A program made the position numbers and the translations under genes. A stretch of DNA of 64,000 bases from Ruminococcus sp. XPD3002 (GTDB taxonomy: Bacteria > Bacillota > Clostridia > Oscillospirales > Ruminococcaceae), in NCBI GenBank assembly GCA_900119535.1, contig FPJT01000003.1:1-64000 (forward strand), written 5' to 3'. Every line of letters begins with the position of its first letter. The first letter of the stretch is position 1. Shown one piece after another: positions 25,853 to 34,252 of the stretch. The notes below the pieces were generated by a model. It ran no database searches and was not told the DNA's origin. It saw nothing but the letters and a program-made list of their open reading frames with translations.

Positions 25853-26449
25853 ATGATATGGGATAAGGTATCAGGTTTTTATGACCGTTTTGAGTTGATA
25901 GTAAACGGTAAGGTGTACAGAGAGCTTGGTCTGCGTACCTCCGAGTACGTCAGTGAAAACGACGCAGTCCTCGAATGTGCATGCGGTACGGGAGCTATAA
26001 CCCGTAAGGTAGCCCAGAAGTGCAGATGTATCGTCGCTACTGATTTCTCCCCTGCTATGCTGAGACGTGCAGAGAAAAACTGCCGCGGCCTTTCAAATGT
26101 TACCTTCAAACGTACAGACATAACCAATATAAAGGCACACGACGAAAGCTTTGATAAGGTCATAGCAGGCAACATCATACACCTTCTTGATGATCCATGC
26201 AAAGCTGTCAGCGAGCTTCTGAGAGTATGCAAAACAGGTGGAAAAGTCATCATACCTACCTATATCAACAATTCTGAAAACACCGATAAACTCCTTGTCG
26301 CTCTCCTTGAAAAAATAGGCGTAAGATTCACAAAGGAGTTTACTTTCGATTCATATAAACAGTTCTTCGCCGATATGTCACTGACAAATACCGAATTTTT
26401 CGTCATAGACGGACGTATGCCCTGTGCTGTCGCTGTTATTACCAAGTGA
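25853..26449 (+). CDS. Class I SAM-dependent methyltransferase
   Basis: 198 residues from ATG 25853, 10 bases after AAGGAG; the frame continues upstream but without a ribosome site. Motif I LECACGTGAIT, the acidic end of strand 2 (ATDFS), VIAGNIIHLLDDP (post II/IV) and LLRVCKTGGKVIIPTY. It resembles the UbiE/Methyltransf_11 type acting on small molecules. Substrate unknown. Confidence 0.87.
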   Translation: MIWDKVSGFYDRFELIVNGKVYRELGLRTSEYVSENDAVLECACGTGAITRKVAQKCRCIVATDFSPAMLRRAEKNCRGLSNVTFKRTDITNIKAHDESFDKVIAGNIIHLLDDPCKAVSELLRVCKTGGKVIIPTYINNSENTDKLLVALLEKIGVRFTKEFTFDSYKQFFADMSLTNTEFFVIDGRMPCAVAVITK

Positions 26450-26486
26450 ACTTACATTTCCCGACGATTTACACTATCTTTCATAG

Positions 26487-26515
26487 TTGACAAATCACTA
26501 AATAAGGTGTATAAT
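26487..26515 (+). promoter_or_regulatory. Promoter of tmRNA gene
   Basis: TTGACA (26487-26492), 17-base spacer, TATAAT (26510-26515), about 45 bases before the mature 5' end, leaving a short processed leader. Confidence 0.85.
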
Positions 26516-26561
26516 ATTATTCGGAACATTTCATTCCTCAACCATTATCCCTCATTATTAT

Positions 26562-26931
26562 GGGGGCGTAAAGGTTTCGACGGGGGTTTTGAAGTGTGAT
26601 AAGCGAGCGGAGTACGGCGTGATCTCCTTAATCCTCGCCACGTTTAAATATAAACGCAAGAAATAACATTACAGTTTCTAGAAATAGCGAACTGGTAGCT
26701 GCTTAAGTCAGCTTCTGTCCACCGGGAGAGTACCGCGGCTCTCGCTTGGGCATCGATGAGCGGTGAACGATCGTGGGAAGTGTCCGTGTCCCACGGTTGT
26801 ATACGGACTACCTGATTCTTCAGCCCGTTTATCGGCGGTCGTCTCAGGGAATCATAATAGGTAAAATACGCTCGTAGAAAGTTGCATGAATGAGCTTTCG
26901 GACAGGGGTTCAATTCCCCTCGCCTCCACCA
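26562..26931 (+). ncRNA. ssrA: Transfer-messenger RNA
   Basis: 370 bases. The 5' end GGGGGCGUAAAGGUUUCGACGG and 3' end CGCCUCC-A-CCA pair as the acceptor stem (one G-U), and the T arm is GGGGTTCAATTCCCC. The CCA is encoded. The reading frame at 26656-26706 codes the tag A-RNNITVSRNSELVAA then TAA, ending in the usual small hydrophobic degron (LVAA). With SmpB it rescues stalled ribosomes and marks the peptides for proteolysis. The 3' end is the insertion site of the downstream island. Confidence 0.97.
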
Positions 26932-26959
26932 TCTTAAAATGCGTATATGCAAATGTTAC

Positions 26960-26999
26960 AAAAGGGAGAAAACCGTAGCTAAGCGGTTTTCTCCCTTTT
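26960..26999 (+). terminator. Terminator of ssrA
   Basis: AAAAGGGAGAAAACCG / CGGTTTTCTCCCTTTT 16-bp stem with an 8-base loop. Confidence 0.9.
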
Positions 27000-27088
27000 A
27001 ACCTTTCAAAAAGCGGACGTCCCCCTCCTAATATTTGTGCAATTTTACCTGCTGTTCAAAGCACTTGTTTTCGGCTTAAAATAGCCAA

Positions 27089-27128
27089 ATTTTCGGTGAC
27101 AGGGGTTCAATTAGGCTACCGCTACCAT
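27089..27128 (+). repeat. Degenerate copy of the tmRNA 3' end
   Basis: TTTTCGGTGACAGGGGTTCAATT repeats tmRNA 26895-26915 with a two-base insertion, then drifts (AGGCTACCGCTACCATG against CCCCTCGCCTCCACCATC). It cannot fold as a functional tRNA-like end. It looks like an old attachment-site duplicate. Confidence 0.65.
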
Positions 27129-27333
27129 GCCTTCCCACACAGCTGCATCGATTGAGTTTTTGGCGCAGTTATAAAAATACTCACTTTCAGATGGTTACGA
27201 CCTGAAAGATGCTCAAAATCAGGCAGTTCAAAAGTGCTGCAAATGGCTATATATAGCCTTTTGTAAACTTTCTGGCACGGATTCAACTGTGTTCGCCTCC
27301 ACCAATCAAAAATGCGTAACCGGAAAGGTTGCA

Positions 27334-27380
27334 AAAATCCCTAAATACCATGTAATAACGGTATTTAGGGATTTTGTTTT
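27334..27380 (+). terminator. Terminator inside the left repeat
   Basis: AAAATCCCTAAATACC / GGTATTTAGGGATTTT stem followed by GTTTT. The right repeat has a terminator at the same place with compensating base changes. Confidence 0.85.
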
Positions 27381-27505
27381 ATCTTGATGCCCTGAAAAAG
27401 TTCGTGGGTTAAACGTGCAAATGACCGTGACCTACCTTAAATGATACCTATTCTCAGAAGCACACTTTCTTTTGAAATTGATGGCGAAATGGCGGAGACG
27501 GGTTA

Positions 27506-27537
27506 TGGTGTCGGCGAGGGGAATTGAACCCCTGTCC
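27506..27537 (-). repeat. Inverted tmRNA-like 3' end in the left repeat
   Basis: Read on the minus strand: GGACAGGGGTTCAATTCCCC, then TCGCCGACACCA, a T arm plus acceptor strand with CCA. It differs from ssrA (CGCCTCCACCA), so it may derive from another tmRNA or tRNA. No full tRNA fold is present. Confidence 0.7.
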
Positions 27538-27602
27538 ATAATAAAACGAATTAAACTTGTACTTCTGATTGACAAATCGTTTAAAAATGAGCCTTTTCCA
27601 CT

Positions 27603-27630
27603 TGAATATTTAAGCAAAGTGTGATATAAT
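27603..27630 (+). promoter_or_regulatory. Promoter of the restriction-modification gene
   Basis: TTGAAT (27603-27608), 16-base spacer, TATAAT (27625-27630). Confidence 0.6.
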
Positions 27631-27664
27631 AAATAAAATATGGTAATATAAGGGGATGGTTGGA

Positions 27665-28555
27665 ATGACCGAAAAGCAACAAATAAAAGCTGCCAAGGAA
27701 TTCTCAGCACGCTGGGAAGGCAAAGGCGATGAGAAGCAGGAAACACAGCTTTTCTGGATAGATTTACTACAGAACGTACTGGGAGTTGAGAATCCCACTT
27801 CGATTATACAGTTTGAAAAGCCTGTTGTGATAGAGAAGAACACAAAGTTCATAGACGGCTTTATCCCCTCAACAAAGGTGCTGATAGAGCAAAAGAGCAT
27901 TGAAAAGAAGCTCGGCAAGACCGCTGTGCAGTCCGATGGTGAGAAGCTCACTCCCTACGGTCAGGCATTCCGCTACAATAACTATCTCCCCTATGAGGAT
28001 CGTGCAAGGTGGATAATCGTCTCGAACTTCGAGCGTATCCTCATTTATAACATGAACAAGCCAAACGGTGAGCCTGACGAGATACTGCTGAAAGACCTGC
28101 CGAAGCAGTTCTACCAGTTACAGTTTATCGTTGAGCAAAAGTCGGAAATACTGAAAAAAGAGGAACAGATATCCATTGATGCAGGTGAACTTGTCGGAAA
28201 GCTGTACAATGCTCTCATAAAGCAGTACAAGAATCCAGACAGTCCCGAAACGCTGAAAAGTCTCAATATGCTTTGCGTAAGACTCGTTTTCTGCCTGTAC
28301 GCTGAGGATTCGCAGATTTTCCCGAAGCATGAGATGTTCGGTCAGTACCTCAAACAATTTCCGGTAAAGGAAGTTCACAAGAAGCTCCGTGAGCTGTTCA
28401 AGGTGTTGGATATGACACAGGAGCAGCGTGACGAGTACGATCCGTATATGGACGATGAGCTTTCAGCATTCCCATACGTTAACGGTGGACTCTTCGCTGA
28501 CGAAAAGATAGAAATTCCGCCATTTACCTCGGAGCGGTGTTTGAATCCACGCTGA
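27665..28555 (+). pseudogene. MmeI-like restriction-modification protein, N-terminal part (frame broken)
   Basis: 296 residues from ATG 27665 (AAGGGG nine bases upstream). It holds the nuclease-like N-domain: QLFWIDLLQNVLGVENP and FIDGFIPSTKVLIEQKS, i.e. D...EQK of the PD-(D/E)xK type. The helical spacer follows (PYVNGGLFADEKIEIPPF). Normally the same chain goes on into the methyltransferase. Here the frame changes right after PPFTSE and ends at 28555, while the continuation (GAVFESTLNPETRR) is in another frame from about 28531. Roughly 25 family-typical residues between the two seem missing, so a frameshifting deletion near 28525 is the best reading. The nuclease part is probably uncoupled from its methyltransferase. 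Confidence 0.8.
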
Positions 28556-30387
28556 ACCCCGAAACAAGACGCAGCGGCGGTATGCACTATACCTCTATCG
28601 AGAATATTCACAAGGTCATTGATCCGCTGTTCCTCAGCGATCTCCGCAAGGAACTCGATACTTATATCGCTTACAAGGACGAGCGTACCCGTAAACAGCG
28701 TTTGAGCGAATTCCGCAGCAAACTTGCGTCGCTTGTGTTCTTTGATCCTGCCTGCGGAAGCGGAAATTTCCTCACGGAAACGTACCTCTCGATCCGTAAG
28801 CTTGAAAACGAGGCTCTGTTCGAGGAAAACCGTGGACAGGCAATGCTGGGACTTGATGATCTGATACAGGTAAGCATTAACCAGTTCTACGGAATTGAGA
28901 TAAACGACTTCGCTGTGGCTGTTGCAAGGACAGCTCTTTGGATAGCTGAGCATAAAATGCTGCGTGAGACAGAAGATATTATGCAGGTGAATCTCGACTT
29001 CCTGCCGCTGAAATCCTATAAAGATCATATCATTGAGGGCAATGCTCTGCGTATTGACTGGGAGAGCGTTGTACCGAAGGAGAAGCTGTCTTATATTATG
29101 GGGAATCCGCCGTTTGTTGGTTATTCTCTGCAATCTAAAGAGCAGAAAGACGATATGCTTTCCATTTATGTTGACGAAAAAGGCAAGCCTTACAAAACCG
29201 CAGGTAAGATAGATTATGTTGCCGCATGGTATTTCAAGGCTTCACAGCTTATGGTGGACACAAATATCAGATCCGCTTTTGTTTCTACCAACAGTATCAC
29301 GCAGGGTGAACAAGTTGCAGGTGTATGGAAACCGCTGTATGATCGTTTCAGTATCCATATCGACTTTGCACACCGCACATTCCGCTGGGACAGTGAAGCA
29401 AGTCTGAAAGCTCATGTTCATTGTGTTATCGTTGGTTATAGTATTGCGGATAATAAGGCGGATAGACATCTTTTTGATAATGGTACTGATAAGATCGTTA
29501 GTAATATAAATCCGTTTCTTGTGGAAGCGCCCAATGTATTTATTGAAAGTAAAGGTACACCTATATCAACTGTCCCTGAAATGATCTATGGAAATAAGCC
29601 GACAGATGGCGGATTCTTATTTCTAACACCTGAAGAAAGAGAAGAGGCGGTATCAAAAGAGCCTAAAATCGAAAAATATATAAAGCAAATATATGGCGCC
29701 ACTGAATTTATCAACAATAAGCTGAGATTCTGTATATGGCTTGTAAATGCCTCTCCTTCTGATATTAGAAACTCTAAATTTTTGTCTGAACGAGTTGCAG
29801 GAGTAAAAGAATTCAGACTTAACAGTCCAAAAGAAGCTACAAGACGTAGTGCAGATACAGCAATGCTATTCCAAGAAGTAAGGCAACCTAACACAACATA
29901 TATTCTTATTCCACGTCATTCATCCGAAACAAGACGGTACATTCCTTTTGGCTTTGTGTCGCCTGATATAATCGTTAATGACGCTGTCCAGATTATCCCA
30001 AATGCGAAACTTTATCATTTTGGTATCTTAATGTCAAATGTTCACATGGCATGGACAAGAGCTGTTTGCGGAAGAATCAAAAGCGACTACCGTTATTCAA
30101 AGGATATAGTCTACAACAACTTCCCGTGGTGTGCCCCTACACCAGAGCAGAAAGCTAAAATCGAGAAAACTGCACAAGCTATCCTCGACGCAAGAGCTCT
30201 CTACCCTGACAGTTCCCTCGCCGACCTCTACGACGAACTCACTATGCCGCCCGAACTTCGCAAGGCTCATCAGGCGAACGACCGTGCCGTCATGGAGGCT
30301 TACGGCTTCTGGGGCAAGCTCAACACCGAGAGCGAGTGCGTTGCCGAGCTGATGAAGATGTATCAGAGGCTCACGGAGGGGAAATAA
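28537..30387 (+). pseudogene. MmeI-like restriction-modification protein, methyltransferase and target-recognition part
   Basis: Continuation of the preceding frame; the GTG at 28537 is only a formal start. It carries the adenine-methyltransferase motifs DPACGSGNFL (motif I), IEINDFAVAVARTALW and NPPFVGY (motif IV), then the target-recognition region and the typical C-terminus (FPWCAPTPEQKAKIEKTAQAILDAR, MPPELRKAHQANDRAVMEAYGFW). The intact protein would be about 920 residues. The broken state implies loss of restriction; residual methylation would depend on internal initiation, for which no good ribosome site is visible. The stop overlaps the next gene's start. Confidence 0.82.
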
Positions 30388-31178
30388 TGAGTGACAACAA
30401 AAGATATCACATTTCTTGCTTCGGAGGCATATATGATAACAAGTCTATAACAGAGAATGAGTTCCTAATTATAGAAGATAAATCCAAGAAAATCTCAAAA
30501 TTGCTTAATGAAATTGACTATTATCCTTTGATCCTTATGAATTGTCAAGAATTCAATCGTTACTGTGAGACTACACTCCAGCAGGGTGACAACGACTTTA
30601 TAAATATAAACAGACTGTTTTCCAATTTAGTTAATTCTTTCTATATGTGGATAAGTTATAATGAAAGGCATTATGCTACTGTCTTTAAGAAACTTAAATT
30701 CGGATTTTATGATACAGATTTTTGTTATAGATTCCTATATAACATAAGAACCTATACTGCTCATAACTCTCTTCCTATTAAGCTAATTACGACGGATGCA
30801 TTAAAAGGTAAGGTAGACGTTTTGGCTAAAGTCTCTGACTTGACAGCAAAGGATAGTGGTATAAACGGAAAATTCAGAGACGAACTTCTTAAGATGAATG
30901 TCGAAAAGGTCAACATTTATGATGTTACAGCGGATTTTGTAACTGCTTTTAAAAAATGGCAGATAGATTTGTGGAATGCGATAAAACCGGATTTAAATAA
31001 TGATATTATGGCTATTAATAGAATAATTCCATTATCTACGCCTTGGTTTGTAAATACATATATAGAATCATCAGATCATAAAGACTCAGTACCAATTGGT
31101 CACCAAATCAAATATTTAGCAGACAAATCTAAGTTACATAATTACAATTTCCTAAGTTGTTTATCGCAGAATGCTTAG
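30387..31178 (+). CDS. Hypothetical protein with HEPN-like RxxxxH motif
   Basis: 263 residues from ATG 30387 (TAATG overlap with the methyltransferase stop; GGAGGGG upstream). No family recognised with certainty. Residues near 130-140 read YNIRTYTAHNSLPI, which fits the HEPN RNase signature R-x4-H and the RNYxxH-x-LP pattern seen in HEPN-type proteins of defence loci. The surroundings are helical and Lys/Asn-rich. No signal or membrane segment. The tight coupling to a restriction-modification gene suggests an abortive-infection or accessory role, as inference only. Confidence 0.65.
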   Translation: MSDNKRYHISCFGGIYDNKSITENEFLIIEDKSKKISKLLNEIDYYPLILMNCQEFNRYCETTLQQGDNDFININRLFSNLVNSFYMWISYNERHYATVFKKLKFGFYDTDFCYRFLYNIRTYTAHNSLPIKLITTDALKGKVDVLAKVSDLTAKDSGINGKFRDELLKMNVEKVNIYDVTADFVTAFKKWQIDLWNAIKPDLNNDIMAINRIIPLSTPWFVNTYIESSDHKDSVPIGHQIKYLADKSKLHNYNFLSCLSQNA

Positions 31179-31210
31179 GTAGCGATTAAGAAAACTGCGG
31201 AAACATAAGT

Positions 31211-31320
31211 ATGGGAATACGCACCTTTGACGACACTCTGTTCTTGAAAGGATTATTATAGCTATCGGTTGAGATGAGATAGATGATCTCAGTAGGATCG
31301 CCCCGAAGATATCGAAGTAG
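31211..31320 (+). pseudogene. Fragment of a second Mrr-family gene (5' end only)
   Basis: ATGGGAATACGCACCTTTGA onwards reads GIRTFDDTLFLKG, a stop, then IAIG, a stop, then DEIDDLSRIAPKISK. It aligns with the start of the intact gene at 32439 (WGIHTLDDNLFLKE..VIAIGWKEIGDLNKIAPDRD). Two stops and a frame break make it a remnant. The PIN-domain gene sits between the remnant and the intact copy. Confidence 0.75.
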
Positions 31321-31376
31321 GGATTCTTTACTCCTGATATACGATGCTTTGTAAAATTAAGAATCGAGGTAATATT

Positions 31377-32414
31377 ATGGAAGAAAAATTAGCTTTTGTA
31401 TTTGATACAAATTTTATTGTACAGAATCAAAACTTAAGTGAAGTAATAAAAAAATTAGACAAGAAATACATACCCTATGTTACGCAGGTATCAATTGAAG
31501 AACGAAAAGCGCAACAATGTGCAGTGAAGAAAACAGCCTATGAAAAAGCTCTAAAACTACGTAAAGAAATAAAATCGCTTCTCACACTAAAAAGCAATAA
31601 TGATCTTGAAACGGAATTAATCAAGCGCAAAGAATTCATTCAGCATTGTTACGAATCATTATTTAATAATCATATAATAGGTTATGAAACATCATCGGAA
31701 TTATTCGATAGAATATTAACAAGAGCATACAATAAAATACCTCCTTTTAACGATAACGATAAAGCAAGTGATAAGGGATTTAAAGATACCTTAATGTGGC
31801 TGTCTATAATTGAATTCTTTAAAAATAATGGTGAAGATGAAATAGTGTTTTTGACAAATGATAAATGTTTCACGGAAAAATCAGATGCATTAAATAAAGA
31901 ATTTGAAGAATACACTAAGAAAAAGATAAAGATTATGGAAAACTCGATGTTCGGCACTCTTTTAGAAAATAGGAAATCGACAGAATCAACTCCGAAAAAG
32001 GAGATCCCTAATATAGAAAAAATAAGGGAACAATTACGAGATACACTTGATAGTATTTGTTGGACTACAGAGTATAATTATTATGGCGATGAAGAATACT
32101 ATAGAGGTTTCTTAACAAGTATACAGTTCGATGAGATTTACATCAAATCAATAATGGATAACTTAGAGAATGTAATACAGGATCATATTTTTAGTGATAA
32201 GATTAAGGTATCTGTGTTTTTGGATAATGATAACCGAATCTATAACGATAGAAAAATAGATATAACTATCATCGAAAAGCTTAATAAGCTTTACAAAGAA
32301 ACATCCTCGAATTTCCCTGAGCATCTTTCAGCACTCATAAAAACTGTAACTGAAAAGCTAAATGAAAACTATGAAGAAGTAGATATTATCACAGATACCG
32401 AAGTACCATTTTAA
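31377..32414 (+). CDS. PIN-domain protein (DUF4935-like)
   Basis: 345 residues from ATG 31377 after GAGGT. The N-terminal half has PIN-type acidic positions: FVFDTNF at residues 8-14, SDKGFKDTLMWLSIIEF near 140-157 and VFLTNDKCF near 165-175. This matches the PIN-like DUF4935 layout of RNases. The C-terminal 140 residues are not recognised. AT-rich codon use differs from the surrounding housekeeping genes, fitting recent transfer. In this setting it could be a phage-response or toxin-like RNase. Confidence 0.75.
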   Translation: MEEKLAFVFDTNFIVQNQNLSEVIKKLDKKYIPYVTQVSIEERKAQQCAVKKTAYEKALKLRKEIKSLLTLKSNNDLETELIKRKEFIQHCYESLFNNHIIGYETSSELFDRILTRAYNKIPPFNDNDKASDKGFKDTLMWLSIIEFFKNNGEDEIVFLTNDKCFTEKSDALNKEFEEYTKKKIKIMENSMFGTLLENRKSTESTPKKEIPNIEKIREQLRDTLDSICWTTEYNYYGDEEYYRGFLTSIQFDEIYIKSIMDNLENVIQDHIFSDKIKVSVFLDNDNRIYNDRKIDITIIEKLNKLYKETSSNFPEHLSALIKTVTEKLNENYEEVDIITDTEVPF

Positions 32415-32438
32415 TTTTAGTGGGAAGGAGTTAGAGTA

Positions 32439-33431
32439 ATGACCGACGAAAAAAGAGTATGGGGAATACATACACTTGATGATAATCTGTTCTTGAAAGA
32501 AAATGTGATAGCTATTGGATGGAAAGAAATTGGCGACCTCAACAAGATTGCTCCCGATCGTGATGCTTTCAAGAAAAAATACGCCGACACATTTCCAAAT
32601 GATAAAAAAATGAGAGTTGCCAATTGTGCAGGTATGCTTTATAGATTTGCTCATGAAGTTCAAATTGATGATTACGTTGTTTTTCCCTCTAAAATAAACA
32701 GAGAGATTTATATTGGTAAAGTAACAGGCGAGTATTATCATAATCCTGATTCAGAAAGATATGTACAACAACATACGGTAAAATGGCTCAAGCATTTCCC
32801 ACGAACTTTTTTCTCACAAGGAGCTTTATATGAAATTGGCTCAGCATTATCTTTCTTTTCAGTAAAGAACTACGCTGATGAATTTCTTTCAGCTTTGGAT
32901 AACAACTTTAACGGAATATCAGCTGCTGATAATATGGACGATGAAACAGTTGCCGCTACAGCAGATGAGATTATTGAGAATACCAAGGATTATATTCTTA
33001 AAGAACTTAGCCGAAATCTTAAAGGATATGATCTTGAAGAATTTGTTGCCGACCTTCTAAATGCAATGGGATATAGAACAAGTGTATCAGCTCATGGCGG
33101 CGATAGCGGTATAGATATCACTGCTTACAAAGATGAGTTGCCCCCAAGAATCCTTGTACAAGTGAAAAGCCAGGATAGTGATATAAAAGAGACTACTATA
33201 CAATCCCTGAAAGGCGCAATGCGTGAAGGCGATTATGGCTTATTTGTTACATTATCCAACTACACCAAGAAGGCTCAGAAATATCTTGATAATACACCTA
33301 TTATTCGTGGGATCAACGGCAAAGAACTTGTAGACCTCATATTGAAATATTATGATAGCCTTAGTGAAAAATATAAGAAGATGATACCGTTGAAGATGGT
33401 TTACATTCCTATTGCAAAAGAAGAACTATAA
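32439..33431 (+). CDS. mrr: Mrr-family restriction endonuclease
   Basis: 330 residues; ATG 32439 after AAGGAG. The N-terminal 150 residues (WGIHTLDDNLFLKENVIAIG, DDYVVFPSKINREIYIGKVTG) resemble the EVE/PUA-like modified-base binding domains often fused to Mrr nucleases. The C-terminal Mrr_cat domain (about 195-310) shows DLEEFVADLLNAMGY, GGDSGIDITAY and ILVQVKSQ, the D...QxK nuclease core. It likely cuts DNA carrying foreign methylation, in the cytoplasm. A broken second copy of its 5' end lies upstream. Confidence 0.85.
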   Translation: MTDEKRVWGIHTLDDNLFLKENVIAIGWKEIGDLNKIAPDRDAFKKKYADTFPNDKKMRVANCAGMLYRFAHEVQIDDYVVFPSKINREIYIGKVTGEYYHNPDSERYVQQHTVKWLKHFPRTFFSQGALYEIGSALSFFSVKNYADEFLSALDNNFNGISAADNMDDETVAATADEIIENTKDYILKELSRNLKGYDLEEFVADLLNAMGYRTSVSAHGGDSGIDITAYKDELPPRILVQVKSQDSDIKETTIQSLKGAMREGDYGLFVTLSNYTKKAQKYLDNTPIIRGINGKELVDLILKYYDSLSEKYKKMIPLKMVYIPIAKEEL

Positions 33432-33531
33432 ACGCCCTACACGGGCAGTGGCACTCCGTGCAGGCAGCTGCGCTGGGCTATGCCACCGTTCCTCCCTTGC
33501 GGTCGTCACAGTGTCAGCCCTAACGGGCGTT
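33431..33531. repeat. 101-bp GC-rich structured element with inverted ends
   Basis: AACGCCC (33431-33437) and GGGCGTT (33525-33531) bound a GC-rich block in very AT-rich surroundings. Inner pairing GTGGCA/TGCCAC and the palindrome GCAGCTGC give several stems. It touches the mrr stop codon. It may be a small palindromic mobile repeat or a structured RNA; the family is not identified. Confidence 0.55.
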
Positions 33532-33680
33532 CAATTATTGGGAGTATTTATTTTTGTAGTGTTTTTTCTAATAATCTCACGACTATATATAATCTATTTT
33601 ATTTATATATTATACATTACTATATATTTTTATTAACCTATATAAGATCAAGAATATATATATTACTCTTTCATTAAAAA

Positions 33681-33696
33681 CTGATGGCGAAATGGC
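33681..33696 (+). repeat. Third fragment of the island repeat core
   Basis: TGATGGCGAAATGGCG also occurs at 27480-27495 and within 35965-35980 (last base differs). It suggests an internal boundary between two insertions. Confidence 0.6.
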
Positions 33697-33711
33697 GAAA
33701 AACGATCAACA

Positions 33712-33745
33712 CCCTATGAGAACTGATCTCATAGGGCGATTTTTG
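33712..33745 (+). terminator. Terminator-like hairpin in the island
   Basis: CCCTATGAGA / TCTCATAGGG stem with a 5-base loop, followed by CGATTTTT. Confidence 0.75.
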
Positions 33746-33839
33746 CATTGAACCGAATCAAATCCGTCCTCTAAATATGTATTATAGTCATGATAGGGTG
33801 TTTCCTACCTTATCAAATATATATTTGGAGGTAATTGAA

Positions 33840-33932
33840 ATGGAAGAAAACGTAAGAGTTTGCGACATCTGCGGCTGCGAGATCAAAGTGGAGGACGGAA
33901 CATGGGTAGACGATTGCCCTGAGCTGTGCTGA
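33840..33932 (+). CDS. 30-residue Cys-rich mini-protein
   Basis: ATG 33840 with a well-spaced GGAGG (33827-33831). The product begins MEENVRVCDICGCEIKVEDG and ends in DDCPELC; the CxxCxC...C...C arrangement suggests a zinc knuckle. Its last codons overlap, on the opposite strand, the recombinase remnant. It could be a genuine small gene of a mobile element or the cut start of a longer one. Not recognised. Confidence 0.45.
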   Translation: MEENVRVCDICGCEIKVEDGTWVDDCPELC

Positions 33933-34004
33933 TATCGACTCCTCTCTCTGCATACTTGTTGAGTACCTTGCATAACAGGCTACTCTTAGCGGTTTGTTAT
34001 CCAT
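33912..34004 (-). pseudogene. N-terminal remnant of a large serine recombinase
   Basis: From ATG 34004 (AAAGGA nine bases upstream; an alternative ATG at 34013 is too close to it): MDNKPLRVACYARYSTSMQR then EESISAQLRAI. This is the start of the resolvase/invertase domain with the nucleophile Ser in YARYSTS. Homology stops at QLRAI and the rest of the protein (usually over 450 residues) is missing. The element that brought the island probably used this recombinase. Confidence 0.75.
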
Positions 34005-34252
34005 TGTCTGCATTCCTTTCGCATTTTTGGACCGGTCATCATTATTTTATCAGCATGGTGTATGGAATGCAATTACTTTTGAAGAAGATTTGCGAAACTA
34101 ACAAAGGTGCTTTTTTCTGATTCTGGAAAACCTACGAAAAGTTCATTGATAATTCTTTTACAAATATATTGCGTTTCTGAGGACGATGTGGTATAATAGC
34201 ATTAGAATACTTTGACGATATAGGACAATAGTATATACAGAGGTGATACGCA
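33933..34252. other. Region around the recombinase remnant
   Basis: Beyond the remnant (33912-34004) no gene is seen. The promoter of the DUF4869 operon is at 34169-34197. Confidence 0.5.
34169..34197 (+). promoter_or_regulatory. Promoter of the DUF4869/NTPase pair
   Basis: TTGCGT (34169-34174), 17-base spacer, TATAAT (34192-34197). Confidence 0.65.

Larger units (their letters stand above)
27294..27537 (+). repeat. Left 244-bp direct repeat (attachment-site-like) of the island
   Basis: It begins with the tmRNA end CGCCTCCACCA (27294-27304; a degenerate T-arm region precedes it from about 27270). A leader AATCAAAAATGCGTAACCG follows, then a terminator (27334-27375), a conserved block CCTATTCTCAG...AGCACACTTTCT, TTGATGGCGAAATGGCGGAG, and an inverted tmRNA-like T-arm with CCA end (27506-27537). 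The right copy is 35780-36023, exactly 8,486 bp away. Confidence 0.85.
33532..33839. other. AT-rich region with repeat fragment and terminator
   Basis: No gene. Extremely AT-rich to 33676, then TGATGGCGAAATGGCG (33681-33696), the same core as in the two 244-bp repeats, then a terminator (33712-33745). Confidence 0.6.

Noticed and set aside
26644..26952. Minus-strand frame over tmRNA (WWRRGELNPCPK type)
   Set aside because: A known artefact of translating the tmRNA/tRNA 3' end backwards; the RNA gene explains the sequence.
33431..33531. Integron attC site
   Set aside because: It has the size and inverted ends of attC, but the right end reads GTTCAAT rather than GTTRRRY, and no integron integrase is present.
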